Below, piece by piece: positions 19,785 to 27,350 of a stretch of 64,000 nt of DNA. Both the position numbers and the translations under genes were made by a program. Location of the stretch: positions 49,318 through 113,317 of the forward strand of contig NZ_FNJD01000012.1 in the NCBI RefSeq assembly GCF_900103185.1, given 5' to 3'. Source of the DNA: Sulfitobacter litoralis. Its GTDB lineage: Bacteria > Pseudomonadota > Alphaproteobacteria > Rhodobacterales > Rhodobacteraceae. Below the pieces are notes generated by a model. That model did not search any database. It was not told where the DNA came from and worked only from the letters and a program-made list of their open reading frames with translations. Position 1 is the stretch's first letter. The number at the start of each line of letters is the position of its first letter.

Positions 19785-20480
19785 TCAGCTATCCAGCTGA
19801 CGGCTAAGAATGGTGGCAAATTCATCGGCAAAAGCTTCGTAGCCGCCCAGAATGCGGTCTGAATCCGCGCTCAACTTATTGTAGAAAATAACCGCCGGAA
19901 TAGCTGCCAAAAGGCCGATCCCCGTGGCCAGCAATGCCTCGGCGATACCGGGGGCGACGACAACAAGACTGGTATTTTGTTGTGCTGCGATCTCGATAAA
20001 GGAGTTCATGATCCCGAACACGGTCCCGAACAGACCGATGAACGGCGCAGTGGACCCTGTGGTTGCCAACACGGGCAAGCCTTTTTGCAGACGCTCTGCT
20101 TCTTTGGCGATGGCCACGTCCATGCTGCGGTCGATCCGCGCGGTGGCACCGGGGATCAGCCCGCCATCCTCGCGATGCGACCGACGCCATTCCGTCATAC
20201 CGGCGGCGAAAATCTTTTCGGCAGCCCCATCGGGGTTCGAACCGATTGTGTCATAAAGCCCATCCAAAGGTTCGCCCGACCAGAACGCCTGATCGAACCG
20301 TTCGGCTTCGGCTTTGGCATGGCGATACTGGATCATCTTCTGGACAATGATCGACCACGACCAGAAGGACGCAGCGATCAACATGATCATCACGAGTTTT
20401 ACGGTAATTGTCGCGCGGAGAAATAGGCCCAAGAGCGAGAAATCAATCTCGCTCGCCGCCGCCAGCGTTTCTGCTTCCAT
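19785..20480 (-). CDS. tolQ: TolQ, proton channel subunit of Tol-Pal
   Basis: A 231-residue MotA/TolQ/ExbB-type protein with three membrane helices: TVKLVMIMLIAASFWSW near the N-terminus, and LFGTVFGIMNSF plus the GIAEALLATGIGLLAAIPAV block later. The start MEAETLAAASEID at 20480 gives the usual TolQ length; the frame stays open upstream for 27 codons without homology-like sequence. It is the first of the tightly packed tolQRAB genes. Confidence 0.93.
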   Translation of the reverse strand: MEAETLAAASEIDFSLLGLFLRATITVKLVMIMLIAASFWSWSIIVQKMIQYRHAKAEAERFDQAFWSGEPLDGLYDTIGSNPDGAAEKIFAAGMTEWRRSHREDGGLIPGATARIDRSMDVAIAKEAERLQKGLPVLATTGSTAPFIGLFGTVFGIMNSFIEIAAQQNTSLVVVAPGIAEALLATGIGLLAAIPAVIFYNKLSADSDRILGGYEAFADEFATILSRQLDS

Positions 20481-20612
20481 CGGTCCTGCTCTTTTCGTTG
20501 CGCCCCTTAGGGGCTTCATCTGCCTCAACGGCCCTGTTTTCCAAGGCGCTATTTGGCACAAGCTTAGCCGAAGGCAACATCTATTGCTAGGATTATGGGG
20601 GCTATCCGCCGG

Positions 20613-20999
20613 CTAGACAGGGATTGAGCGAAGTTTCGCTGGCAACCGACAGGGTTTACCGGAGGCCGCGATACAAACGATCGTGACCACCGCCCGAAAC
20701 AGGACCACATCGCCGCGTTTGACCTCTTGCTGCATGACCATGCGTGCGGGCGTGATCGACGTGGGCCACGTCACGACATTCAGCATGTCATCAAAGACGG
20801 CGGGCTGGATATAGTCGCCTTCTACCCGTCGCACAGCAAAGACCACACCTTCGGCCTTCATCGCCAGCTGGTCGATCCCCATCTCGCGCACCCAATCACT
20901 GCGCGCCCGTTCTATATAGCGCAGGTAGTTCGCGTAATAGACGATCCCCGCCATGTCGGTATCTTCATAGTAAACGCGAATGGGCAGATGGTGGGTCAC
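20613..20999 (-). CDS. ybgC: YbgC, Tol-Pal associated acyl-CoA thioesterase
   Basis: A 128-residue hotdog thioesterase of the 4-hydroxybenzoyl-CoA class. The active-site signature YYEDTDMAGIVYYANYLR holds the catalytic aspartate. It heads the tol cluster as in many Proteobacteria, and is thought to act on acyl chains in phospholipid metabolism. Its ATG overlaps the stop of the upstream gene (ATGA at 20996-20999). Confidence 0.93.
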   Translation of the reverse strand: MTHHLPIRVYYEDTDMAGIVYYANYLRYIERARSDWVREMGIDQLAMKAEGVVFAVRRVEGDYIQPAVFDDMLNVVTWPTSITPARMVMQQEVKRGDVVLFRAVVTIVCIAASGKPCRLPAKLRSIPV

Positions 21000-21619
21000 T
21001 GTGCGGCTCCGATCCGGGCGAACAGGCGCAATGCGTGGGACGGGTCCTGTGCCACAGCAGGCATCACAGGGTCATATGCTGCGCGCAACAGCGCTGCGAT
21101 CTCGGGCTTCAGGATCGTTGCCCCTTCGTGCAGCGCCAGCGGCGATGCCTCACGAAACGCGGCATCAGACCAAAGCACAAACGATTGCACGATCTGCCCA
21201 AGCGCCAGAGCCTGCGCCGGCATCGCGCTCAGCTGGGCATCCATGCGCAGGAAAACGAAACAGGCCTTGATCGCTCCCGCCTCGTCAAATCGGAACAGAC
21301 GGTATTGATTGGCCCCCGCCGCTTCCAGCTTTTGGACCAAGGGGGTAAGGTCGGGGACCAGCCGGTCAAGATCAGGGACCTCTGTCAGCTCTGACCACTC
21401 CTTAAAGAAGAACATCATCAGATTGCTACCAAGCTCCGGATCCGTTTCGGACATGCTATGCCCCGCCAGCTGGCATGTCGCCTCTATCGCGCTTTTGACC
21501 ACGATCAGCGTCGTATCATCAACGCCAAACACGACAGGCGCCAAGGGGCGGCCCCACCGGGCAAAGGCGTAGGTGTCGTCGCTTCGGGTAAACAGCGCTT
21601 CGATCTCTTGTGGTGTCAT
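20996..21619 (-). CDS. Conserved-looking hypothetical protein upstream of ybgC
   Basis: A 207-residue soluble protein that I do not recognise. It has no signal peptide and no clear membrane helix. The N-terminus (MTPQEIEALFTRSDDTYAFARWGRPLAPVVFGVDD) is well ordered, and there are acidic stretches around PDLDRLVPDL. Its stop overlaps the ybgC start by 4 nt, so it is co-translated with the tol cluster. The ATG at 21619 is preferred because GGAAG lies 6 nt upstream; that Shine-Dalgarno is the end of a dispersed repeat (21625-21657). A role beside Tol-Pal is only inference. Confidence 0.7.
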   Translation of the reverse strand: MTPQEIEALFTRSDDTYAFARWGRPLAPVVFGVDDTTLIVVKSAIEATCQLAGHSMSETDPELGSNLMMFFFKEWSELTEVPDLDRLVPDLTPLVQKLEAAGANQYRLFRFDEAGAIKACFVFLRMDAQLSAMPAQALALGQIVQSFVLWSDAAFREASPLALHEGATILKPEIAALLRAAYDPVMPAVAQDPSHALRLFARIGAAQ

Positions 21620-21624
21620 CTCAA

Positions 21625-21657
21625 CTTCCAAATGGTCTTAAATCCTCGCCGAAGGCA
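21625..21657. repeat. 33-bp dispersed intergenic repeat, copy 1
   Basis: A 33-bp sequence that recurs at 27287-27319 with 30 of 33 identical bases, in the same orientation. It lies between the ruvB stop and the next gene start. Read on the minus strand it contains GCCTTCGGC (a UUCG-type mini-hairpin), then GAGGATTT, and ends in TTTGGAAG, which doubles as the ribosome-binding site of the hypothetical gene. Confidence 0.75.
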
Positions 21658-21666
21658 TTCCCGCCC

Positions 21667-22686
21667 TCAGCCAAACAAATCCGCCCGCGGCTTGGGCGGG
21701 GCCATCCCCAGATGCGTCCAGGCCTTCTGCGCCAGCATCCGGCCCCGCGGGGTCCGCTGGATCAGGCCTTGCTGAAGCAGAAAGGGCTCGATCACCTCTT
21801 CGAGCGCGTCGCGCGATTCAGATAGCGCTGCCGACATCGTCTCGATCCCGACCGGACCGCCCTGATAATTTTCGGCGATCAGGCGCAAATAACGGCGGTC
21901 CGCGCCGTCCAGCCCCAGCTGATCGACCCCCAAACGCGTCAGCGCCATATCGGCAAGCTCGCGTGTGACACGACCATCGCCCTCGACCACGGCGAAATCC
22001 ACGACGCGGCGCAGCAGCCGGCCCGCGATGCGCGGCGTGCCACGGGCGCGTTTGGCAATCTCGCGTGCGCCGCCCTCATCGGCAGGGGCCCCCAGCTTGC
22101 GGGCGTTGCGGTCCACGATGATGAACAATTCATCCTCGGTATAGAACTGCAAACGCGTGGGAATGCCGAAACGGTCGCGCAGCGGCGTGGTCAACAGACC
22201 CATCCGCGTCGTCGCCCCGACCAGCGTAAAGGGCTGCAGCTCGATCCGCACGGTGCGCGCGGCGGGGCCCTCGCCTATCACTAGGTCTAGTTCAAAGTCT
22301 TCCAGCGCGGGGTACAGCACCTCTTCAACGGCTGGGTTCAGACGGTGGATTTCGTCGATGAACAAGACATCGCGGGCCTCGAGATTGGTCAGGATCGCCG
22401 CCAGATCGCCCGCCTTGGCCAGCACAGGTCCAGAGGTCATCCGAAAGCCGACCCCCAGCTCGCGCGCCATGATCTGCGCCAACGTCGTCTTGCCCAGACC
22501 GGGCGGGCCGTGGAACAGCGTGTGATCCATCGCCTCGCCGCGCTGCTTGGCCGACTGAATGAACACCTTGAGGTTCGCCCGCGCCTCTGCCTGACCGACG
22601 AATTCATCCAGCATCTGCGGGCGCAGGGCGCGGTCAAAATCACCGGGCAGCGGGTCCGGCCGCAAAGTTGGGTCACTGTCGATCAT
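21667..22686 (-). CDS. ruvB: RuvB, Holliday junction branch-migration helicase
   Basis: A 339-residue AAA+ ATPase. Walker [10 protein letters not shown] lies near residue 60, Walker B FIDEIHRL follows, then sensor and arginine-finger regions and the C-terminal winged helix ([13 protein letters not shown]). RuvB hexamers driven by ATP move Holliday junctions together with RuvA. The start [11 protein letters not shown] at 22686 is preferred over one five codons upstream. It follows ruvA by 49 nt. Confidence 0.96.
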   Translation of the reverse strand: MIDSDPTLRPDPLPGDFDRALRPQMLDEFVGQAEARANLKVFIQSAKQRGEAMDHTLFHGPPGLGKTTLAQIMARELGVGFRMTSGPVLAKAGDLAAILTNLEARDVLFIDEIHRLNPAVEEVLYPALEDFELDLVIGEGPAARTVRIELQPFTLVGATTRMGLLTTPLRDRFGIPTRLQFYTEDELFIIVDRNARKLGAPADEGGAREIAKRARGTPRIAGRLLRRVVDFAVVEGDGRVTRELADMALTRLGVDQLGLDGADRRYLRLIAENYQGGPVGIETMSAALSESRDALEEVIEPFLLQQGLIQRTPRGRMLAQKAWTHLGMAPPKPRADLFG

Positions 22687-22735
22687 CAAATATCCAAGCA
22701 AAATTCATCAGGGCGGCCACGCGCCTATGCGCATC

Positions 22736-23401
22736 CTATCCTTTGGGGGCAAGCAGTTTCAACGCTGCGCGGATCAGCTGCGGCGTCTCGGCCTCTGGCA
22801 TCTCTCCGGCGGCTTGCGCCACCGCCCCTGCTGCATCCCCCGGCCCATAGCCCAGATTGCCAAGCGCCGACAGCGCCTCTGACTGGGCGGACTGGTTGGG
22901 CGGGGCGACCGGGCGACGTTTGGGTGACGCCGGTTCGGTCACCTCGGTCGCCTCTACCTCGCCATGTGCCTCTGCCAGCGTGCCGGTCATCGCCATCACA
23001 CCGGGGGCCTTGTCCTTGAGATCAAGCACCACGCGCTGCGCGATCTTGGGGCCGACGCCCTTGGCCACTTTGACCGCGTTCCAGTCGCCAAGCGCAATCG
23101 CACGGCTGACCCCGTCTGGCCCGAGCGCGCCCAGAATGGCCAAGGACGCTTTCGCCCCCACCCCCTGAACAGAGGTCAGCAGCCGGTGCCATTCTTTTTC
23201 CACCAAGGTTTGAAAGCCGAAAAGCTGCATGAGGTCTTCGCGGACCACAAGATCGGTGAACAGGGCTACGACCTCGCCCACGCCGGGCAACGCGGCCATC
23301 GTCCGGTCTGAACAATACACCAGATAGCCCACACCGCGCACATCAATCAGCAGATGGTCCGGCGCGCGGTAGTCGATGCGTCCTGTGATCTTGCCAATCA
23401 T
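22736..23401 (-). CDS. ruvA: RuvA, Holliday junction DNA-binding subunit
   Basis: A 221-residue protein with the OB-fold start [20 protein letters not shown], helix-hairpin-helix motifs ([21 protein letters not shown] and [19 protein letters not shown]), an acidic linker and the C-terminal RuvB-binding domain ([12 protein letters not shown]). The ATG overlaps the ruvC stop (23398-23401), giving the order ruvC-ruvA-ruvB. Size is standard. Confidence 0.95.
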   Translation of the reverse strand: MIGKITGRIDYRAPDHLLIDVRGVGYLVYCSDRTMAALPGVGEVVALFTDLVVREDLMQLFGFQTLVEKEWHRLLTSVQGVGAKASLAILGALGPDGVSRAIALGDWNAVKVAKGVGPKIAQRVVLDLKDKAPGVMAMTGTLAEAHGEVEATEVTEPASPKRRPVAPPNQSAQSEALSALGNLGYGPGDAAGAVAQAAGEMPEAETPQLIRAALKLLAPKG

Positions 23402-23904
23402 GCGCTTGCCCTTGCGACGGCCTGCGCCAGCGTGCTGGCCCCACCATGATGCGCGTGACAAATCGCAATCGCCAATGCATCCGCCGCGTCCGGTCCCGCG
23501 ATTTCTGCCCCTGGAAGCTGCATGCGCACCATATGAAGCACCTGCCCCTTATCCGCGTGACCAACCCCAACGACTGTTTTCTTGACCGTGTTCGGCGCAT
23601 ATTCACCCACAGCCAGCCCCGCCTGTGCGGGCACCAGCATCGCGATCCCCCGCGCCTGCCCCAGCTTGAGCGTCCCCGCGCCGTCTTTATTCACAAACGT
23701 CTGTTCCACCGCGGCAGAACCGGGACGGTAGGTCACCATGACGCGGGTCAACTGCGCGTGCAGCGACAGCAGGCGCGCGGCAAGCTCAGCCCCTTCGGAC
23801 TGGCAAATGCCATTTGCAACATGCGTAACCCGGCTTCCGGCGACGTCGATCACGCCCCAGCCCATATTGCGCAACCCCGGATCAATGCCGATTACCCGTA
23901 TCAT
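23398..23904 (-). CDS. ruvC: RuvC, Holliday junction resolvase
   Basis: A 168-residue endonuclease. The first catalytic aspartate is in [12 protein letters not shown] (Asp8), a glutamate in AVEQTFVN, and the last acidic pair in [11 protein letters not shown]. RuvC cuts four-way junctions as a dimer after RuvAB migration. The start at 23904 (MIRVIGID) is set by the family N-terminus; the frame is open for 28 more codons upstream. A possible LexA site lies 42 nt above the start. Confidence 0.96.
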   Translation of the reverse strand: MIRVIGIDPGLRNMGWGVIDVAGSRVTHVANGICQSEGAELAARLLSLHAQLTRVMVTYRPGSAAVEQTFVNKDGAGTLKLGQARGIAMLVPAQAGLAVGEYAPNTVKKTVVGVGHADKGQVLHMVRMQLPGAEIAGPDAADALAIAICHAHHGGASTLAQAVARASA

Positions 23905-23945
23905 GTGCCCATTATCCTCACGTATTTTGTTTTGCCAAGGCAGTA

Positions 23946-23960
23946 GCACGAAACGCGAAC
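23946..23960. promoter_or_regulatory. Candidate LexA (SOS) box upstream of ruvC
   Basis: On the minus strand the sequence reads GTTC-N7-GTGC, one base away from the alphaproteobacterial LexA consensus GTTC-N7-GTTC. It lies 42-56 nt before the ruvC start. ruvCAB is damage-inducible in several bacteria, so the position makes sense, but one half-site is imperfect. Confidence 0.4.
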
Positions 23961-24233
23961 ATCCACCAAGGGTTTTGCACATCGCCACACAAAAGTCACA
24001 ATTGGACCAGAAGCCGCGATTTTGCGGCGGTTAGCGACGCTCGGATCGTCGAAAACGACCTACCTTCGCATGGGCCCAAACCCCTTATCTATAGGCGCGA
24101 AACCGCCAAATGCTGCTATGCAGCAAACGCAGGACACACATGCGCCGGTGGGTGTTGTGAAGTGTTTTTATTCTGCCTAATTGCACAGCACACCGCCGGA
24201 TAATCCGGCTTTCTTTATTCAAGGATGGCTCTC
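23961..24233. other. Long intergenic region between ruvC and the DUF1127 gene
   Basis: The gap between ruvC and the DUF1127 gene is 329 nt in all (23905-24233). On the plus strand it holds a perfect small hairpin at 24111-24125 (TGCTGC-TAT-GCAGCA) and a terminator-like hairpin at 24195-24219. No open frame of convincing codon use was seen. The 5' part must hold the ruvC promoter on the minus strand; the 3' part looks like a transcribed leader or a short RNA. Confidence 0.5.
24195..24219 (+). terminator. Terminator-like hairpin just before the DUF1127 start
   Basis: GCCGGA-TAA-TCCGGC forms a perfect 6-bp stem, followed at once by TTTCTTTATT. It ends 14 nt before the ATG at 24234 and immediately precedes the AAGGA ribosome-binding site. 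It could end a short RNA or attenuate read-through into the small gene. Confidence 0.55.
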
Positions 24234-24452
24234 ATGGCTGTTTACTATAATACCCCAACCACCTACGGCACCGCCGCTGCTGTAAATCGATTTTTCGCGC
24301 GTCTTGGTGATGTTGCTGGCAACCTGACCAAATGGAACGATGCCCGTGTGACACGCAATGCTTTGTCCGCTCTGTCCGACCGTGAGCTCGACGATATCGG
24401 TCTGGTCCGTGGTGACATCGAACGCGTCGCACTGAACCACTTTATCCGCTAA
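24234..24452 (+). CDS. DUF1127 mini-protein
   Basis: A 72-residue protein. The C-terminal half carries the DUF1127 signature LSALSDRELDDIGLVRGDIE. Members are small, often Arg-rich proteins linked to stress, sRNA and phosphate or carbon control in alphaproteobacteria; in Rhodobacter sphaeroides one (CcaF1) binds RNA. This one is less basic than those. The ATG at 24234 is chosen because AAGGA sits 9 nt upstream. It is flanked by hairpins on both sides and is probably an isolated transcript. Confidence 0.85.
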   Translation: MAVYYNTPTTYGTAAAVNRFFARLGDVAGNLTKWNDARVTRNALSALSDRELDDIGLVRGDIERVALNHFIR

Positions 24453-24497
24453 GGTTCGATGACTGATTGCGCCCAAGGGGCTGCCAACCCAAAGCAC

Positions 24498-24540
24498 AAG
24501 CCACGCACATCTGAATGATCTGCGTGGCTTTCTATATTTT
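24498..24540 (+). terminator. Terminator after the DUF1127 gene
   Basis: Arms at 24498-24507 and 24521-24530 (AAGCCACGCA / TGCGTGGCTT) pair perfectly over 10 bp with a 13-nt loop, followed by TCTATATTTT. It lies 46 nt after the stop. Confidence 0.8.
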
Positions 24541-24585
24541 ACGTCACTGAAACACGACGGTGCAGATCACCGTCCCCCAGGGATC

Positions 24586-24933
24586 CTATCCGCGAAAGAC
24601 CGGGCCCAGTTTACGCGCCAACGCTTGCGTCACCGGATCGGCCTGCAGAACCCACGCCCCCGCCTGTTCGACAATTGTGCCCTGCGCCAATGTCGCCAGA
24701 CGCACATCATAGGTCGTGGGGCCGATGGCCGCCAAAACAAACCCTTTGAAGCAGACGAAAAGTACCACCAGCCCAACCAGCAGTTTGGTCGGCACCCGAA
24801 GGCCGCGCCGCGCCGGATGCGCGACCACCAGCCCGTCGGCACGAATGGTGGTGTAATAGCCCTGAGCGAGCCTGATTTTCTTACTCTCTAAACTCTTTAC
24901 GCGTGATCCAAATTGTTGACGAGCATCAACCAT
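24586..24933 (-). CDS. Small hypothetical membrane protein
   Basis: A 115-residue protein with one strong membrane helix at about residues 48-70 (VPTKLLVGLVVLFVCFKGF). The N-terminal part is basic, with KKIRLAQGYYTTIRADGLVV; the C-terminal part may be periplasmic. I do not recognise a named family. The start at 24933 has no obvious rival. It is convergent with the DUF1127 gene and 109 nt downstream of prmA on the same strand. Confidence 0.65.
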   Translation of the reverse strand: MVDARQQFGSRVKSLESKKIRLAQGYYTTIRADGLVVAHPARRGLRVPTKLLVGLVVLFVCFKGFVLAAIGPTTYDVRLATLAQGTIVEQAGAWVLQADPVTQALARKLGPVFRG

Positions 24934-25042
24934 GGCAGCCTCTATTTGCTAAAGGCCCCCACCTCTCGCAGGATCACAATAAAGCAAGAATGTGTCAAAT
25001 TCTCTGCATTTCGACCTTGTTCGTGGCGAAAATTGACAACGA

Positions 25043-25915
25043 TTATGGCATTTTCTGGACAGTCAGCGTGGTCCAGTCGCCAATCACCTCGCGGTTGACC
25101 AGATTGATGCCGGATTGTGCATAAACCTCGACTACGTCGTCAGCCTGTTCATTTAAAATGCCAGATAGAATCGCATAGCCCTCGGGGGCCAGCGCCTCGG
25201 CCATATCGGGGGCCAGTGCTACCAGCGGCCCTTTTAGGATATTGGCGAACACCAGATCGAAGGGCGCGCGTGAGGCCAGTTCGGGATGGTCAAACCCCGC
25301 CGCCTCGACGCAGATCAGACGGTCGGTCAGATTATTCGCGGCAGCGTTGGCGCGGGCCACGTCCACTGCGACCTCATCAATATCGCTGGCCAACACCGGG
25401 TTCGGCCAGATGCGTGCCGCCGCCATGGCCAGAACCGCCGTCCCGCAGCCGATATCCGCCACGTTCCGCCCGACCATGCCGCCGTTCGCCAGCCGGTCCA
25501 ACGCCCGCAAACAGCCCAACGTCGTGCCGTGGTGCCCGGTGCCAAACGCCATCGCCGCTTCGATCAACAGCGGCTCGCAACCTTCGGGCACCTTGTCCGC
25601 GTCATGGCTGCCGTAAACAAAGAACCGCCCCGCCTCGACCGGCGACAGCTCGCGGCGCACATGGGCGACCCAGTCGGTTTCCGGCAGCTCTGACACGACA
25701 AATTCCTTCGCCCCCATAGAGGCCGCCAGCACCGCCAGCGCTGTCTCATCCGGGCTTTCCTCGAAATAGCCACCGACTTCCCACAGGCCCGAGCCGTCTT
25801 CCATCTCGAAAACGCCGACACCGGTGGGTTCCGGCACCAGCCGTTCCATCGCATCGCCCAATGCATAGGCGGGCTTGCGTCCTTCAAGGGTCGTCAAAGC
25901 TGTGAATGTTGGCAT
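25043..25915 (-). CDS. prmA: PrmA, ribosomal protein L11 methyltransferase
   Basis: A 290-residue class I methyltransferase. The N-terminal substrate domain carries the PrmA-type ALTTLEGRKPAYALGDAME start, and the SAM-binding loop is VADIGCGTAVLAMAAARIW. The GTGHHGTTLGCL stretch and the FANILKGPL motif (the N-I/P-L catalytic motif) follow. It trimethylates L11. The start at 25915 is set by the family N-terminus; the frame is open far upstream into the MFS gene but in the wrong frame for it. Confidence 0.92.
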   Translation of the reverse strand: MPTFTALTTLEGRKPAYALGDAMERLVPEPTGVGVFEMEDGSGLWEVGGYFEESPDETALAVLAASMGAKEFVVSELPETDWVAHVRRELSPVEAGRFFVYGSHDADKVPEGCEPLLIEAAMAFGTGHHGTTLGCLRALDRLANGGMVGRNVADIGCGTAVLAMAAARIWPNPVLASDIDEVAVDVARANAAANNLTDRLICVEAAGFDHPELASRAPFDLVFANILKGPLVALAPDMAEALAPEGYAILSGILNEQADDVVEVYAQSGINLVNREVIGDWTTLTVQKMP

Positions 25916-25974
25916 GGGAAACTCCGTCAGGATCGCCGATATCGCCGCGCGACGTCCGGCTATGTCAGGGGATG

Positions 25975-27207
25975 CTACTCGGCCGGGGCCGGCAGCGGAT
26001 TGGAAAAGATCGTCTCGTGGCCCGGCACGGGATGGCGCGGGATCATCAGCGACAGCAACAGCGACACCAGCGCCATCCCCGCCGCAAGGAAAAACACCGC
26101 CGCGGGCGAGATCAGCCACAGCAACCCCAGCCCCACAGGCAGGAACACCGCCGCGATATGGTTGATGGTAAAGGCCACCGCCGCCGTAGGCGCGATATCG
26201 GCAGGGTCGGCAATCTTCTGAAAATAGGTCTTGAGCGCCAGCGCCAGTGCAAAGAACATGTGATCCAGCACATAAAGGGTCGCAGCCACCACCACGCCCC
26301 ACCCCAGATAATAGACACCACCATAAGCCAAAAACACCATGATCAGCCCGATGTATTCAAAGCTCAGCGTGCGGCGCTCGCCAAAGAAACCGACCGCACG
26401 GCCCATCAGCGGGGCAAAAATCATATTGGCGATCAGGTTGATCAGATACAGCATGGTGATCTCGTGCACATCAAACCCGAACCGTTCGACCATCATGAAA
26501 CCCGCAAAAACGACAAAGATCTGTCGCCGCGCGCCCGACATGAATTGCAGCGCATAATAAAGCCAGTACCGTTTGCGCAGCACCATCTTCTTGATCTGCG
26601 GTGTCGGGGCCTCGAACTGAGGATAAGCCACCAGCGCCACCAGCGCGATCACCGCCGTCACGCCGCCGCCGATCAGATAGACGATGTTATAAGACAGCGA
26701 CAACGTCTCCCACAGGCCCATGATCGCCAGATAGGCCACAAGCGTCGCCGCCGATCCCGCCGCCATCAGCCAGCCGATCATCCGCGGCGCATCCTCGATC
26801 TTCAGCCATTGTAGCTGCAGCGACTGGTTTACCGTTTCGTAATAGTGAAACCCGATAGAGCTCAGCATCGTGATGGTCAGGATACCGCCCATCGACGGGA
26901 ACCACGCGGTCAGCGCCGTCGCGACCCCCAGCAGCACCAACGACACCAGCCCCAGAACCTGTTCGCGTACAAAGAGGATGAGCGCAATCACTCCGACCGC
27001 CAGAAAGCCCGGAATCTCGCGCACTGTATGCAACAACCCGATGTCCGAGCCATCAAACGCCGCGACTTCGATCACAAAGTTATTCAACAGCGCCGACCAC
27101 GTATTGAACGCAATTGGCATGGCCAACGCCATGAGGAACAGCAGCGCCACAGGGCGTCGCCAGAACGGCTGATGCTTGGCATCTTCAAGGGTCACATATT
27201 GGGTCAT
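25975..27207 (-). CDS. Major facilitator superfamily transporter
   Basis: A 410-residue protein with about 12 predicted membrane helices, in two sets around a short central loop (PQFEAPTPQIKKMVLRKRYW). The N-terminus MTQYVTLEDAKHQPFWRRP is cytoplasmic. No substrate can be assigned. The ATG at 27207 is preferred because AAGGA lies 7-8 nt upstream; another ATG two codons before it is too close to that site. It is between prmA and priA on the same strand, an arrangement without obvious functional logic. Confidence 0.8.
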   Translation of the reverse strand: MTQYVTLEDAKHQPFWRRPVALLFLMALAMPIAFNTWSALLNNFVIEVAAFDGSDIGLLHTVREIPGFLAVGVIALILFVREQVLGLVSLVLLGVATALTAWFPSMGGILTITMLSSIGFHYYETVNQSLQLQWLKIEDAPRMIGWLMAAGSAATLVAYLAIMGLWETLSLSYNIVYLIGGGVTAVIALVALVAYPQFEAPTPQIKKMVLRKRYWLYYALQFMSGARRQIFVVFAGFMMVERFGFDVHEITMLYLINLIANMIFAPLMGRAVGFFGERRTLSFEYIGLIMVFLAYGGVYYLGWGVVVAATLYVLDHMFFALALALKTYFQKIADPADIAPTAAVAFTINHIAAVFLPVGLGLLWLISPAAVFFLAAGMALVSLLLSLMIPRHPVPGHETIFSNPLPAPAE

Positions 27208-27286
27208 GGGCATTTCCTTACCCCTGTTCCCACCCCTTGACGAGATCAAATCACCCAGCCCGGCCGGACGCCGTCAGCAACGGCAG

Positions 27287-27319
27287 CTTCCAAATGGCCC
27301 AAAATCCTCGCCGAAGGCA
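27287..27319. repeat. 33-bp dispersed intergenic repeat, copy 2
   Basis: Matches 21625-21657 in 30 of 33 bases, same orientation. It follows the priA stop by about 32 nt, as copy 1 follows ruvB by 10 nt. A TCTTGCCC-ATC(G)-GGGCAAGA hairpin lies between it and priA. Confidence 0.75.
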
Positions 27320-27320
27320 G

Positions 27321-27339
27321 TCTTGCCCATCGGGCAAGA
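27321..27339 (-). terminator. Hairpin after priA
   Basis: TCTTGCCC and GGGCAAGA form a perfect 8-bp stem with a 3-nt loop, 12 nt after the priA stop. The bases that follow on the minus strand are not T-rich at once, so termination would be Rho-assisted or the hairpin may protect the 3' end. Confidence 0.5.
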
Positions 27340-27350
27340 AAGAGCCGCGC

